DNA from: Henricia sp. BOLD:AAB3569
Lineage: Eukaryota > Echinodermata > Asteroidea > Spinulosida > Echinasteridae
DNA: 64,000 nucleotides
Direction of reading: 5' to 3'
Assembly (NCBI GenBank): GCA_037783545.1
Contig: JBBELK010000385.1
Span: 62,001-126,000, forward strand
The position numbers and the translations under genes are program-made. Below are positions 34,049 through 48,800 of the stretch, one piece after another (the stretch's first letter is position 1; the number at the start of each line of letters is the position of its first letter). The notes beneath the pieces are model-generated. The model did no database searches. It worked only from the letters and a program-made list of their open reading frames with translations, and was not told the origin of the DNA.

Positions 34049-36409
34049 TTGTGCGCATGCTCAGTCATTCGGACTGTCGTTAACGCACCGCAGTTTGGCT
34101 CGGCAATTTGGTCAAAGTGTGGTCCAAACGTCGGCAAATTTGGGGGTCGAAAAATGTTCCGACGAACTTCAAATTTTGCATGCTCCAAACTCTCTATATT
34201 GCGCACTTGTCATAAAAAATTGACAGACTTTCGCCGGGAAATGGCAAAGAAATTTCAAAGTTTAGGAAAAACTCGGTTGGGGCTTCCTGACTGCTCACGC
34301 AAACCGTGGCTGTCTGTACACACCTCTTTGGGGTACTCCTGAGTTGTGCGCATGCTCAGTCATTCGGACTGTCGTTAACGCACCGCAGTTTGGCTCGGCA
34401 ATTTGGTCAAAGTGTGGTCCAAACGTCGGCAAATTTGGAGGTCGAAAAATGTTCCGACGAACTTCAAATTTTGCATGCTCCAAACTCTCTATATTGCGCA
34501 CTTGTCATAAAAAATTGACAGACTTTCGCCGGGAAATGGCAGAGAAATTTCAAAGTTTAGGAAAAACTGGGTTGGGGCTTCCTGACTGCTCACGCAAACC
34601 GTGGCTGTCTGTACACACCTCTTTGGGGTACTCCTGAGTTGTGCGCATGCTCAGTCATTCGGACTGTCGTTAACGCACCGCAGTTTGGCTCGGCAATTTG
34701 GTCAAAGTGTGGTCCAAACGTCGGCAAATTTGGAGGTCGAAAAATGTTCCGACGAACTTCAAATTTTGCATGCTCCAAACTCTCTATATTGCGCACTTGT
34801 CATAAAAAATTGACAGACTTTTGCCGGGAAATGGCATAGAAATTTCAAAGTTTAGGAAAAACTGGGTTGGGGCTTCCTGACTGCTCACGCAAACCGTGGC
34901 TGTCTGTACACACCTCTTTGGGGTACTCCTGAGTTGTGCGCATGCTCAGTCATTCGGACTGTCGTTAACGCACCGCAGTTTGGCTCGGCAATTTGGTAAA
35001 AGTGTGGTCCAAACGTCGGCAAATTTGGAGGTCGAAAAATGTTCCGACGAACTTAAAATTCTGCATGCTCCAAACTCTCTATATTGCGCACTTGTCATAA
35101 AAAATTGACAGACTTTCGCCGGGAAATGGCAGAGAAATTTCAAAGCTTAGGAAAAACTGGGTTGGGGCTTCCTGACTGCTCACGCAAACCGTGGCTGTCT
35201 GTACACACCTCTTTGGGGTACTCCTGAGTTGTGCGCATGCTCAGTCATTCGGACTGTCGTTAACGCACCGCAGTTTGGCTCGGCAATTTGGTCAAAGTGT
35301 GGTCCAAACGTCGGCAAATTTGGGGGTCGAAAAATGTTCCGACGAACTTCAAATTTTGCATGCTCCAAACTCTCTATATTGCGCACTTGTCATAAAAAAT
35401 TGACAGACTTTCGCCGGGAAATGGCAAAGAAATTTCAAAGTTTAGGAAAAACTCGGTTGGGGCTTCCTGACTGCTCACGCAAACCGTGGCTGTCTGTACA
35501 CACCTCTTTGGGGTACTCCTGAGTTGTGCGCATGCTCAGTCATTCGGACTGTCGTTAACGCACCGCAGTTTGGCTCGGCAATTTGGTCAAAGTGTGGTCC
35601 AAACGTCGGCAAATTTGGAGGTCGAAAAATGTTCCGACGAACTTCAAATTTTGCATGCTCCAAAACTCTCTATATTGCGCACTTGTCATAAAAAATTGAC
35701 AGACTTTCGCCGGGAAATGGCAGAGAAATTTCAAAGTTTAGGAAAAACTGGGTTGGGGCTTCCTGACTGCTCACGCAAACCGTGGCTGTCTGTACACACC
35801 TCTTTGGGGTACTCCTGAGTTGTGCGCATGCTCAGTCATTCGGACTGTCGTTAACGCACCGCAGTTTGGCTCGGCAATTTGGTCAAAGTGTGGTCCAAAC
35901 GTCGGCAAATTTGGGGGTCGAAAAATGTTCCGACGAACTTCAAATTTTGCATGCTCCAAACTCTCTATATTGCGCACTTGTCATAAAAAATTGACAGACT
36001 TTTGCCGGGAAATGGCAGAGAAATTTCAAAGTTTAGGAAAAACTGGGTTGGGGCTTCCTGACTGCTCACGCAAACCGTGGCTGTCTGTACACACCTCTTT
36101 GGGGTACTCCTGAGTTGTGCGCATGCTCAGTCATTCGGACTGTCGTTAACGCACCGCAGTTTGGCTCGGCAATTTGGTAAAAGTGTGGTCCAAACGTCGG
36201 CAAATTTGGAGGTCGAAAAATGTTCCGACGAACTTAAAATTCTGCATGCTCCAAACTCTCTATATTGCGCACTTGTCATAAAAAATTGACAGACTTTCGC
36301 CGGGAAATGGCAGAGAAATTTCAAAGCTTAGGAAAAACTGGGTTGGGGCTTCCTGACTGCTCACGCAAACCGTGGCTGTCTGTACACACCTCTTTGGGGT
36401 ACTCCTGAG
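34049..36409 (+). repeat. Tetramer block duplication, period 1180-1181 bp
   Basis: The order tttgggggtcg with gcaaagaaat and actcggttgg, common type, tttTgccggg type, then ggtAaaagtg with cttaaaattctgc, occurs from 34049 and again from 35229 with small differences. The ~590-bp module 33754-34342 also resembles 55007-55595 and 60321-60909. Confidence 0.75.
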
Positions 36410-37591
36410 TTGTGCGCATGCTCAGTCATTCGGACTGTCGTTAACGCACCGCAGTTTGGCTCGGCAATTTGGTCAAAGTGTGGTCCAAACGTCGGCAAAT
36501 TTGGAGGTCGAAAAATGTTCCGACGAACTTCAAATTTTGCATGCTCCAAACTCTCTATATTGCGCACTTGTCATAAAAAATTGACAGACTTTCGCCGGGA
36601 AATGGCAGAGAAATTTCAAAGTTTAGGAAAAACTGGTTTGGGGCTTCCTGACTGCTCACGCAAACCGTGGCTGTCTGTACACACCTCTTTGGGGTACTCC
36701 TGAGTTGTGCGCATGCTCAGTCATTCGGACTGTCGTTAACGCACCGCAGTTTGGCTCGGCAATTTGGTCAAAGTGTGGTCCAAACGTCGGCAAATTTGGA
36801 GGTCGAAAAATGTTCCGACGAACTTCAAATTTTGCCTGCTCCATACTCTCTATATTGCGCACTTGTCATAAAAAATTGACAGACTTTCGCCGGGAAATGG
36901 CAGAGAAATTTCAAAGTTTAGGAAAAACTGGGTTGGGGCTTCCTGACTGCTCACGCAAACAGTGGCTGTCTGTACACACCTCTTTGGGGTACTCCTGAGT
37001 TGTGCGCATGCTCAGTCATTCGGACTGTCGTTAACGCACCGCAGTTTGGCTCGGCAATTTGGTCAAAGTGTGGTCCAAACGTCGGCAAATTTGGAGGTCG
37101 AAAAATGTTCCGACGAACTTCAAATTTTGCATGCTCCAAACTCTCTATATTGCGCACTTGTCATAAAAAATTGACAGACTTTCGCCGGGAAATGGCAGAG
37201 AAATTTCAAAGTTTAGGAAAAACTGGTTTGGGGCTTCCTGACTGCTCACGCAAACCGTGGCTGTCTGTACACACCTCTTTGGGGTACTCCTGAGTTGTGC
37301 GCATGCTCAGTCATTCGGACTGTCGTTAACGCACCGCAGTTTGGCTCGGCAATTTGGTCAAAGTGTGGTCCAAACGTCGGCAAATTTGGAGGTCGAAAAA
37401 TGTTCCGACGAACTTCAAATTTTGCATGCTCCAAACTCTCTATATTGCGCACTTGTCATAGAAAATTGACAGACTTTCGCCGGGAAATGGCAGAGAGATT
37501 TCAAAGTTTATGAAAAACTGGGTTGGGGCTTCCTGACTGCTCACGCAAACCGTGGCTGTCTGTACACACCTCTTTGGGGTACTCCTGAGTT

Positions 37592-39363
37592 GTGCGCGCA
37601 TGCTCAGTCATTCGGACTGTCGTTAACGCACCGCAGTTTGGCTCGGCAATTTGGTCAAAGTGTGGTCCAAACGTCGGCAAATTTGGGGGTCGAAAAATGT
37701 TCCGACGAACTTCAAATTTTGCATGCTCCAAACTCTCTATATTGCGCACTTGTCATAAAAAATTGACAGACTTTCGCCGGGAAATGGCAGAGAAATTTCA
37801 AAGTTTAGGAAAAACTGGGTTGGGGCTTCCTGACTGCTCACGCAAACCGTGGCTGTCTGTACACACCTCTTTGGGGTACTCCTGAGTTGTGCGCATGCTC
37901 AGTCATTCGGACTGTCGTTAACGCACCGCAGTTTGGCTCGGCAATTTGGTCAAAGTGTGGTCCAAACGTCGGCAAATTTGGAGGTCGAAAAATGTTCCGA
38001 CGAACTTCAAATTTTGCATGCCCCAAACTCTCTATATTGCGCACTTGTCATAAAAAATTGACAGACTTTCGCCGGGAAATGGCAGAGAAATTTCAAAGTT
38101 TAGGAAAAACTGGTTTGGGGCTTCCTGACTGCTCACGCAAACCGTGGCTGTCTGTACACACCTCTTTGGGGTACTCCTGAGTTGTGCGCATGCTCAGTCA
38201 TTCGGACTGTCGTTAACGCACCGCAGTTTGGCTCGGCAATTTGGTCAAAGTGTGGTCCAAACGTCGGCAAATTTGGAGGTCGAAAAATGTTCCGACGAAC
38301 TTCAAATTTTGCCTGCTCCATACTCTCTATATTGCGCACTTGTCATAAAAAATTGACAGACTTTCGCCGGGAAATGGCAGAGAAATTTCAAAGTTTAGGA
38401 AAAACTGGGTTGGGGCTTCCTGACTGCTCACGCAAACAGTGGCTGTCTGTACACACCTCTTTGGGGTACTCCTGAGTTGTGCGCGCATGCTCAGTCATTC
38501 GGACTGTCGTTAACGCACCGCAGTTTGGCTCGGCAATTTGGTCAAAGTGTGGTCCAAACGTCGGCAAATTTGGGGGTCGAAAAATGTTCCGACGAACTTC
38601 AAATTTTGCATGCTCCAAACTCTCTATATTGCGCACTTGTCATAAAAAATTGACAGACTTTCGCCGGGAAATGGCAGAGAAATTTCAAAGTTTAGGAAAA
38701 ACTGGGTTGGGGCTTCCTGACTGCTCACGCAAACCGTGGCTGTCTGTACACACCTCTTTGGGGTACTCCTGAGTTGTGCGCATGCTCAGTCATTCGGACT
38801 GTCGTTAACGCACCGCAGTTTGGCTCGGCAATTTGGTCAAAGTGTGGTCCAAACGTCGGCAAATTTGGAGGTCGAAAAATGTTCCGACGAACTTCAAATT
38901 TTGCATGCCCCAAACTCTCTATATTGCGCACTTGTCATAAAAAATTGACAGACTTTCGCCGGGAAATGGCAGAGAAATTTCAAAGTTTAGGAAAAACTGG
39001 TTTGGGGCTTCCTGACTGCTCACGCAAACCGTGGCTGTCTGTACACACCTCTTTGGGGTACTCCTGAGTTGTGCGCATGCTCAGTCATTCGGACTGTCGT
39101 TAACGCACCGCAGTTTGGCTCGGCAATTTGGTCAAAGTGTGGTCCAAACGTCGGCAAATTTGGAGGTCGAAAAATGTTCCGACGAACTTCAAATTTTGCC
39201 TGCTCCATACTCTCTATATTGCGCACTTGTCATAAAAAATTGACAGACTTTCGCCGGGAAATGGCAGAGAAATTTCAAAGTTTAGGAAAAACTGGGTTGG
39301 GGCTTCCTGACTGCTCACGCAAACAGTGGCTGTCTGTACACACCTCTTTGGGGTACTCCTGAG
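37592..39363 (+). repeat. Trimer block duplication, period 887 bp
   Basis: Order: gtgcgcgcatg type with tttgggggtcg, catgcCccaaac type, ttttgcctgctccatac type with caaacagtgg; at 37592 and 38479. The two extra bases (GC) in the first monomer explain 887 instead of 885. Confidence 0.88.
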
Positions 39364-40838
39364 TTGTGCGCATGCTCAGTCATTCGGACTGTCGTTAACG
39401 CACCGCAGTTTGGCTCGTCAATTTGGTCAAAGTGTGGTCCAAACGTCGGCAAATTTGGAGGTCGAAAAATGTTCCGACGAACTTCAAATTTTGCATGCTC
39501 CAAACTCTCTATATTGCGCACTTGTCATAAAAAATTGACAGACTTTCGCCGGGAAATGGCAGAGAAATTTCAAAGTTTAGGAAAAACTGGTTTGGGGCTT
39601 CCTGACTGCTCACGCAAACCGTGGCTGTCTGTACACACCTCTTTGGGGTACTCCTGAGTTGTGCGCATGCTCAGTCATTCAGACTGTCGTTAACGCACCG
39701 CAGTTTGGCTCGGCAATTTGGTCAAAGTGTGGTCCAAACGTCGGCAAGTTTGGAGGTCGAAAAATGTTCCGACGAACTTCAAATTTTGCATGCTCCAAAC
39801 TCTCTATATTGCGCACTTGTCATAGAAAATTGACAGACTTTCGCCGGGAAATGGCAGAGAGATTTCAAAGTTTATGAAAAACTGGGTTGGGGCTTCCTGA
39901 CTGCTCACGCAAACCGTGGCTGTCTGTACACACCTCTTTGGGGTACTCCTGAGTTGTGCGCATGCTCAGTCATTCGGACTGTCGTTAACGCACCGCAGTT
40001 TGGCTCGGCAATTTGGTCAAAGTGTGGTCCAAACGTCGGCAAATTTGGGGGTCGAAAAATGTTCCGACGAACTTCAAATTTTGCATGCTCCAAACTCTCT
40101 ATATTGCGCACTTGTCATAAAAAATTGACAGACTTTCGCCGGGAAATGGCAGAGAAATTTCAAAGTTTAGGAAAAACTGGGTTGGGGCTTCCTGACTGCT
40201 CACGCAAACCGTGGCTGTCTGTACACACCTCTTTGGGGTACTCCTGAGTTGTGCGCATGCTCAGTCATTCGGACTGTCGTTAACGCACCGCAGTTTGGCT
40301 CGGCAATTTGGTCAAAGTGTGGTCCAAACGTCGGCAAATTTGGGGTCGAAAAATGTTCCGACGAACTTCAAATTTTGCATGCTCCAAACTCTCTATATTG
40401 CGCACTTGTCATAAAAAAATTGACAGACTTTCGCAGGGAAATGGCAGAGAAATTTCAAAGCTTAGGAAAAACTGGGTTGGGGCTTCCTGACTGCTCACGC
40501 AAACCGTGGCTGTCTGTACACACCTCTTTGGGGTACTCCTGAGTTGTGCGCATGCTCAGTCATTCGGACTGTCGTTAACGCACCGCAGTTTGGCTCGGCA
40601 ATTTGGTCAAAGTGTGGTCCAAACGTCGGCAAATTTGGAGGTCGAAAAATGTTCCGACGAACTTCAAATTTTGCCTGCTCCATACTCTCTATATTGCGCA
40701 CTTGTCAAAAAAAATTGACAGACTTTCGCCGGGAAATGGCAGAGAGATTTCAAAGTTTATGAAAAACTGGGTTGGGGCTTCCTGACTGCTCACGCAAACC
40801 GTGGCTGTCTGTACACACCTCTTTGGGGTACTCCTGAG

Positions 40839-42018
40839 TTGTGCGCATGCTCAGTCATTCGGACTGTCGTTAACGCACCGCAGTTTGGCTCGGCAATTTG
40901 GTCAAAGTGTGGTCCAAACGTCGGCAAATTTGGGGGTCGAAAAATGTTCCGACGAACTTCAAATTTTGCATGCTCCAAACTCTCTATATTGCGCACTTGT
41001 CATAAAAAATTGACAGACTTTCGCCGGGAAATGGCAGAGAAATTTCAAAGTTTAGGAAAAACTGGGTTGGGGCTTCCTGACTGCTCACGCAAACCGTGGC
41101 TGTCTGTACACACCTCTTTGGGGTACTCCTGAGTTGTGCGCATGCTCAGTCATTCGGACTGTCGTTAACGCACCGCAGTTTGGCTCGGCAATTTGGTCAA
41201 AGTGTGGTCCAAACGTCGGCAAATTTGGAGGTCGAAAAATGTTCCGACGAACTTCAAATTTTGCCTGCTCCATACTCTCTATATTGCGCACTTGTCAAAA
41301 AAAATTGACAGACTTTCGCCGGGAAATGGCAGAGAAATTTCAAAGTTTAGGAAAAACTGGGTTGGGGCTTCCTGACTGCTCACGCAAACAGTGGCTGTCT
41401 GTACACACCTCTTTGGGGTACTCCTGAGTTGTGCGCATGCTCAGTCATTCGGACTGTCGTTAACGCACCGCAGTTTGGCTCGGCAATTTGGTCAAAGTGT
41501 GGTCCAAACGTCGGCAAATTTGGGGGTCGAAAAATGTTCCGACGAACTTCAAATTTTGCATGCTCCAAACTCTCTATATTGCGCACTTGTCATAAAAAAT
41601 TGACAGACTTTCGCCGGGAAATGGCAGAGAAATTTCAAAGTTTAGGAAAAACTGGGTTGGGGCTTCCTGACTGCTCACGCAAACCGTGGCTGTCTGTACA
41701 CACCTCTTTGGGGTACTCCTGAGTTGTGCGCATGCTCAGTCATTCGGACTGTCGTTAACGCACCGCAGTTTGGCTCGGCAATTTGGTCAAAGTGTGGTCC
41801 AAACGTCGGCAAATTTGGAGGTCGAAAAATGTTCCGACGAACTTCAAATTTTGCCTGCTCCATACTCTCTATATTGCGCACTTGTCAAAAAAAATTGACA
41901 GACTTTCGCCGGGAAATGGCAGAGAAATTTCAAAGTTTAGGAAAAACTGGGTTGGGGCTTCCTGACTGCTCACGCAAACAGTGGCTGTCTGTACACACCT
42001 CTTTGGGGTACTCCTGAG
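40839..42018 (+). repeat. Dimer block duplication, period 590 bp
   Basis: Alternation of the tttgggggtcg type and the ttttgcctgctccatac type with gtcaaaaaaaattg: 40839/41134 and 41429/41724. In the related block from 43791 the pair is single, so this is a local expansion by two monomers. Confidence 0.85.
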
Positions 42019-45000
42019 TTGTGCGCATGCTCAGTCATTCGGACTGTCGTTAACGCACCGCAGTTTGGCTCGGCAATTTGGTCAAAGTGTGGTCCAAACG
42101 TCGGCAAATTTGGAGGTCGAAAAATGTTCCGACGAACTTCAAATTTTGCATGCTCCAAACTCTCTATATTGCGCACTTGTCATAAAAAATTGACAGACTT
42201 TCGCCGGGAAATGGCAGAGAAATTTCAAAGTTTAGGAAAAACTGGTTTGGGGCTTCCTGACTGCTCACGCAAACCGTGGCTGTCTGTACACACCTCTTTG
42301 GGGTACTCCTGAGTTGTGCGCATGCTCAGTCATTCGGACTGTCGTTAACGCACCGCAGTTTGGCTCGGCAATTTGGTCAAAGTGTGGTCCAAACGTCGGC
42401 AAATTTGGAGGTCGAAAAATGTTCCGACGAACTTCAAATTTTGCATGCTCCAAACTCTCTATATTGCGCACTTGTCATAGAAAATTGACAGACTTTCGCC
42501 GGGAAATGGCAGAGAGATTTCAAAGTTTATGAAAAACTGGGTTGGGGCTTCCTGACTGCTCACGCAAACCGTGGCTGTCTGTACACACCTCTTTGGGGTA
42601 CTCCTGAGTTGTGCGCATGCTCAGTCATTCGGACTGTCGTTAACGCACCGCAGTTTGGCTCGGCAATTTGGTCAAAGTGTGGTCCAAACGTCGGCAAATT
42701 TGGGGGTCGAAAAATGTTCCGACGAACTTCAAATTTTGCATGCTCCAAACTCTCTATATTGCGCACTTGTCATAAAAAATTGACAGACTTTCGCCGGGAA
42801 ATGGCAGAGAAATTTCAAAGTTTAGGAAAAACTGGGTTGGGGCTTCCTGACTGCTCACGCAAACCGTGGCTGTCTGTACACACCTCTTTGGGGTACTCCT
42901 GAGTTGTGCGCATGCTCAGTCATTCGGACTGTCGTTAACGCACCGCAGTTTGGCTCGGCAATTTGGTCAAAGTGTGGTCCAAACGTCGGCAAATTTGGGG
43001 TCGAAAAATGTTCCGACGAACTTCAAATTTTGCATGCTCCAAACTCTCTATATTGCGCACTTGTCATAAAAAAATTGACAGACTTTCGCAGGGAAATGGC
43101 AGAGAAATTTCAAAGCTTAGGAAAAACTGGGTTGGGGCTTCCTGACTGCTCACGCAAACCGTGGCTGTCTGTACACACCTCTTTGGGGTACTCCTGAGTT
43201 GTGCGCGCATGCTCAGTCATTCGGACTGTCGTTAACGCACCGCAGTTTGGCTCGGCAATTTGGTCAAAGTGTGGTCCAAACGTCGGCAAATTTGGGGGTC
43301 GAAAAATGTTCCGACGAACTTCAAATTTTGCATGCTCCAAACTCTCTATATTGCGCACTTGTCATAAAAAATTGACAGACTTTCGCCGGGAAATGGCAGA
43401 GAAATTTCAAAGTTTAGGAAAAACTGGGTTGGGGCTTCCTGACTGCTCACGCAAACCGTGGCTGTCTGTACACACCTCTTTGGGGTACTCCTGAGTTGTG
43501 CGCATGCTCAGTCATTCGGACTGTCGTTAACGCACCGCAGTTTGGCTCGGCAATTTGGTCAAAGTGTGGTCCAAACGTCGGCAAATTTGGGGTCGAAAAA
43601 TGTTCCGACGAACTTCAAATTTTGCATGCTCCAAACTCTCTATATTGCGCACTTGTCATAAAAAAATTGACAGACTTTCGCAGGGAAATGGCAGAGAAAT
43701 TTCAAAGCTTAGGAAAAACTGGGTTGGGGCTTCCTGACTGCTCACGCAAACCGTGGCTGTCTGTACACACCTCTTTGGGGTACTCCTGAGTTGTGCGCAT
43801 GCTCAGTCATTCGGACTGTCGTTAACGCACCGCAGTTTGGCTCGGCAATTTGGTCAAAGTGTGGTCCAAACGTCGGCAAATTTGGAGGTCGAAAAATGTT
43901 CCGACGAACTTCAAATTTTGCCTGCTCCATACTCTCTATATTGCGCACTTGTCAAAAAAAATTGACAGACTTTCGCCGGGAAATGGCAGAGAGATTTCAA
44001 AGTTTATGAAAAACTGGGTTGGGGCTTCCTGACTGCTCACGCAAACCGTGGCTGTCTGTACACACCTCTTTGGGGTACTCCTGAGTTGTGCGCATGCTCA
44101 GTCATTCGGACTGTCGTTAACGCACCGCAGTTTGGCTCGGCAATTTGGTCAAAGTGTGGTCCAAACGTCGGCAAATTTGGGGGTCGAAAAATGTTCCGAC
44201 GAACTTCAAATTTTGCATGCTCCAAACTCTCTATATTGCGCACTTGTCATAAAAAATTGACAGACTTTCGCCGGGAAATGGCAGAGAAATTTCAAAGTTT
44301 AGGAAAAACTGGGTTGGGGCTTCCTGACTGCTCACGCAAACCGTGGCTGTCTGTACACACCTCTTTGGGGTACTCCTGAGTTGTGCGCATGCTCAGTCAT
44401 TCGGACTGTCGTTAACGCACCGCAGTTTGGCTCGGCAATTTGGTCAAAGTGTGGTCCAAACGTCGGCAAATTTGGAGGTCGAAAAATGTTCCGACGAACT
44501 TCAAATTTTGCCTGCTCCATACTCTCTATATTGCGCACTTGTCAAAAAAAATTGACAGACTTTCGCCGGGAAATGGCAGAGAAATTTCAAAGTTTAGGAA
44601 AAACTGGGTTGGGGCTTCCTGACTGCTCACGCAAACAGTGGCTGTCTGTACACACCTCTTTGGGGTACTCCTGAGTTGTGCGCATGCTCAGTCATTCGGA
44701 CTGTCGTTAACGCACCGCAGTTTGGCTCGGCAATTTGGTCAAAGTGTGGTCCAAACGTCGGCAAATTTGGAGGTCGAAAAATGTTCCGACGAACTTCAAA
44801 TTTTGCATGCTCCAAACTCTCTATATTGCGCACTTGTCATAAAAAATTGACAGACTTTCGCCGGGAAATGGCAGAGAAATTTCAAAGTTTAGGAAAAACT
44901 GGTTTGGGGCTTCCTGACTGCTCACGCAAACCGTGGCTGTCTGTACACACCTCTTTGGGGTACTCCTGAGTTGTGCGCATGCTCAGTCATTCGGACTGTC

Positions 45001-45857
45001 GTTAACGCACCGCAGTTTGGCTCGGCAATTTGGTCAAAGTGTGGTCCAAACGTCGGCAAATTTGGAGGTCGAAAAATGTTCCGACGAACTTCAAATTTTG
45101 CATGCTCCAAACTCTCTATATTGCGCACTTGTCATAGAAAATTGACAGACTTTCGCCGGGAAATGGCAGAGAGATTTCAAAGTTTATGAAAAACTGGGTT
45201 GGGGCTTCCTGACTGCTCACGCAAACCGTGGCTGTCTGTACACACCTCTTTGGGGTACTCCTGAGTTGTGCGCATGCTCAGTCATTCGGACTGTCGTTAA
45301 CGCACCGCAGTTTGGCTCGGCAATTTGGTCAAAGTGTGGTCCAAACGTCGGCAAATTTGGGGGTCGAAAAATGTTCCGACGAACTTCAAATTTTGCATGC
45401 TCCAAACTCTCTATATTGCGCACTTGTCATAAAAAATTGACAGACTTTCGCCGGGAAATGGCAGAGAAATTTCAAAGTTTAGGAAAAACTGGGTTGGGGC
45501 TTCCTGACTGCTCACGCAAACCGTGGCTGTCTGTACACACCTCTTTGGGGTACTCCTGAGTTGTGCGCATGCTCAGTCATTCGGACTGTCGTTAACGCAC
45601 CGCAGTTTGGCTCGGCAATTTGGTCAAAGTGTGGTCCAAACGTCGGCAAATTTGGGGTCGAAAAATGTTCCGACGAACTTCAAATTTTGCATGCTCCAAA
45701 CTCTCTATATTGCGCACTTGTCATAAAAAAATTGACAGACTTTCGCAGGGAAATGGCAGAGAAATTTCAAAGCTTAGGAAAAACTGGGTTGGGGCTTCCT
45801 GACTGCTCACGCAAACCGTGGCTGTCTGTACACACCTCTTTGGGGTACTCCTGAGTT
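42019..45857 (+). repeat. 9-mer block duplication, period 2657 bp
   Basis: The run common type with ggtttgggg, catagaaaattg type, tttgggggtcg type, one-base-deleted type, then gtgcgcgcatg type begins at 42019 and again at 44676, matching marker for marker to about 43200 and 45857. The intermediate monomers link the two copies. Confidence 0.82.
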
Positions 45858-48800
45858 GTGCGCGCATGCTCAGTCATTCGGACTGTCGTTAACGCACCGC
45901 AGTTTGGCTCGGCAATTTGGTCAAAGTGTGGTCCAAACGTCGGCAAATTTGGGGGTCGAAAAATGTTCCGACGAACTTCAAATTTTGCATGCTCCAAACT
46001 CTCTATATTGCGCACTTGTCATAAAAAATTGACAGACTTTCGCCGGGAAATGGCAGAGAAATTTCGAAGTTTAGGAAAAACTGGGTTGGGGCTTCCTGAC
46101 TGCTCACGCAAACCGTGGCTGTCTGTACACACCTCTTTGGGGTACTCCTGAGTTGTGCGCATGCTCAGTCATTCGGACTGTCGTTAACGCACCGCAGTTT
46201 GGCTCGGCAATTTGGTCAAAGTGTGGTCCAAACGTCGGCAAATTTGGAGGTCGAAAAATGTTCCGACGAACTTCAAATTTTGCATGCCCCAAACTCTCTA
46301 TATTGCGCACTTGTCATAAAAAATTGACAGACTTTCGCCGGGAAATGGCAGAGAAATTTCAAAGTTTAGGAAAAACTGGTTTGGGGCTTCCTGACTGCTC
46401 ACGCAAACCGTGGCTGTCTGTACACACCTCTTTGGGGTACTCCTGAGTTGTGCGCATGCTCAGTCATTCGGACTGTCGTTAACGCACCGCAGTTTGGCTC
46501 GGCAATTTGGTCAAAGTGTGGTCCAAACGTCGGCAAATTTGGAGGTCGAAAAATGTTCCGACGAACTTCAAATTTTGCCTGCTCCATACTCTCTATATTG
46601 CGCACTTGTCATAAAAAATTGACAGACTTTCGCCGGGAAATGGCAGAGAAATTTCAAAGTTTAGGAAAAACTGGGTTGGGGCTTCCTGACTGCTCACGCA
46701 AACAGTGGCTGTCTGTACACACCTCTTTGGGGTACTCCTGAGTTGTGCGCATGCTCAGTCATTCGGACTGTCGTTAACGCACCGCAGTTTGGCTCGGCAA
46801 TTTGGTCAAAGTGTGGTCCAAACGTCGGCAAATTTGGAGGTCGAAAAATGTTCCGACGAACTTCAAATTTTGCCTGCTCCATACTCTCTATATTGCGCAC
46901 TTGTCAAAAAAAATTGACAGACTTTCGCCGGGAAATGGCAGAGAAATTTCAAAGTTTAGGAAAAACTGGGTTGGGGCTTCCTGACTGCTCACGCAAACAG
47001 TGGCTGTCTGTACACACCTCTTTGGGGTACTCCTGAGTTGTGCGCATGCTCAGTCATTCGGACTGTCGTTAACGCACCGCAGTTTGGCTCGGCAATTTGG
47101 TCAAAGTGTGGTCCAAACGTCGGCAAATTTGGAGGTCGAAAAATGTTCCGACGAACTTCAAATTTTGCATGCTCCAAACTCTCTATATTGCGCACTTGTC
47201 ATAAAAAATTGACAGACTTTCGCCGGGAAATGGCAGAGAAATTTCAAAGTTTAGGAAAAACTGGTTTGGGGCTTCCTGACTGCTCACGCAAACCGTGGCT
47301 GTCTGTACACACCTCTTTGGGGTACTCCTGAGTTGTGCGCATGCTCAGTCATTCGGACTGTCGTTAACGCACCGCAGTTTGGCTCGGCAATTTGGTCAAA
47401 GTGTGGTCCAAACGTCGGCAAATTTGGAGGTCGAAAAATGTTCCGACGAACTTCAAATTTTGCATGCTCCAAACTCTCTATATTGCGCACTTGTCATAGA
47501 AAATTGACAGACTTTCGCCGGGAAATGGCAGAGAGATTTCAAAGTTTATGAAAAACTGGGTTGGGGCTTCCTGACTGCTCACGCAAACCGTGGCTGTCTG
47601 TACACACCTCTTTGGGGTACTCCTGAGTTGTGCGCATGCTCAGTCATTCGGACTGTCGTTAACGCACCGCAGTTTGGCTCGGCAATTTGGTCAAAGTGTG
47701 GTCCAAACGTCGGCAAATTTGGGGGTCGAAAAATGTTCCGACGAACTTTAAATTTTGCATGCTCCAAACTCTCTATATTGCGCACTTGTCATAAAAAATT
47801 GACAGACTTTCGCCGGGAAATGGCAGAGAAATTTCAAAGTTTAGGAAAAACTGGGTTGGGGCTTCCTGACTGCTCACGCAAACCGTGGCTGTCTGTACAC
47901 ACCTCTTTGGGGTACTCCTGAGTTGTGCGCATGCTCAGTCATTCGGACTGTCGTTAACGCACCGCAGTTTGGCTCGGCAATTTGGTCAAAGTGTGGTCCA
48001 AACGTCGGCAAATTTGGGGTCGAAAAATGTTCCGACGAACTTCAAATTTTGCATGCTCCAAACTCTCTATATTGCGCACTTGTCATAAAAAAATTGACAG
48101 ACTTTCGCAGGGAAATGGCAGAGAAATTTCAAAGCTTAGGAAAAACTGGGTTGGGGCTTCCTGACTGCTCACGCAAACCGTGGCTGTCTGTACACACCTC
48201 TTTGGGGTACTCCTGAGTTGTGCGCGCATGCTCAGTCATTCGGACTGTCGTTAACGCACCGCAGTTTGGCTCGGCAATTTGGTCAAAGTGTGGTCCAAAC
48301 GTCGGCAAATTTGGGGGTCGAAAAATGTTCCGACGAACTTCAAATTTTGCATGCTCCAAACTCTCTATATTGCGCACTTGTCATAAAAAATTGACAGACT
48401 TTCGCCGGGAAATGGCAGAGAAATTTCAAAGTTTAGGAAAAACTGGGTTGGGGCTTCCTGACTGCTCACGCAAACCGTGGCTGTCTGTACACACCTCTTT
48501 GGGGTACTCCTGAGTTGTGCGCATGCTCAGTCATTCGGACTGTCGTTAACGCACCGCAGTTTGGCTCGGCAATTTGGTCAAAGTGTGGTCCAAACGTCGG
48601 CAAATTTGGAGGTCGAAAAATGTTCCGACGAACTTCAAATTTTGCATGCCCCAAACTCTCTATATTGCGCACTTGTCATAAAAAATTGACAGACTTTCGC
48701 CGGGAAATGGCATAGAAATTTCAAAGTTTAGGAAAAACTGGTTTGGGGCTTCCTGACTGCTCACGCAAACCGTGGCTGTCTGTACACACCTCTTTGGGGT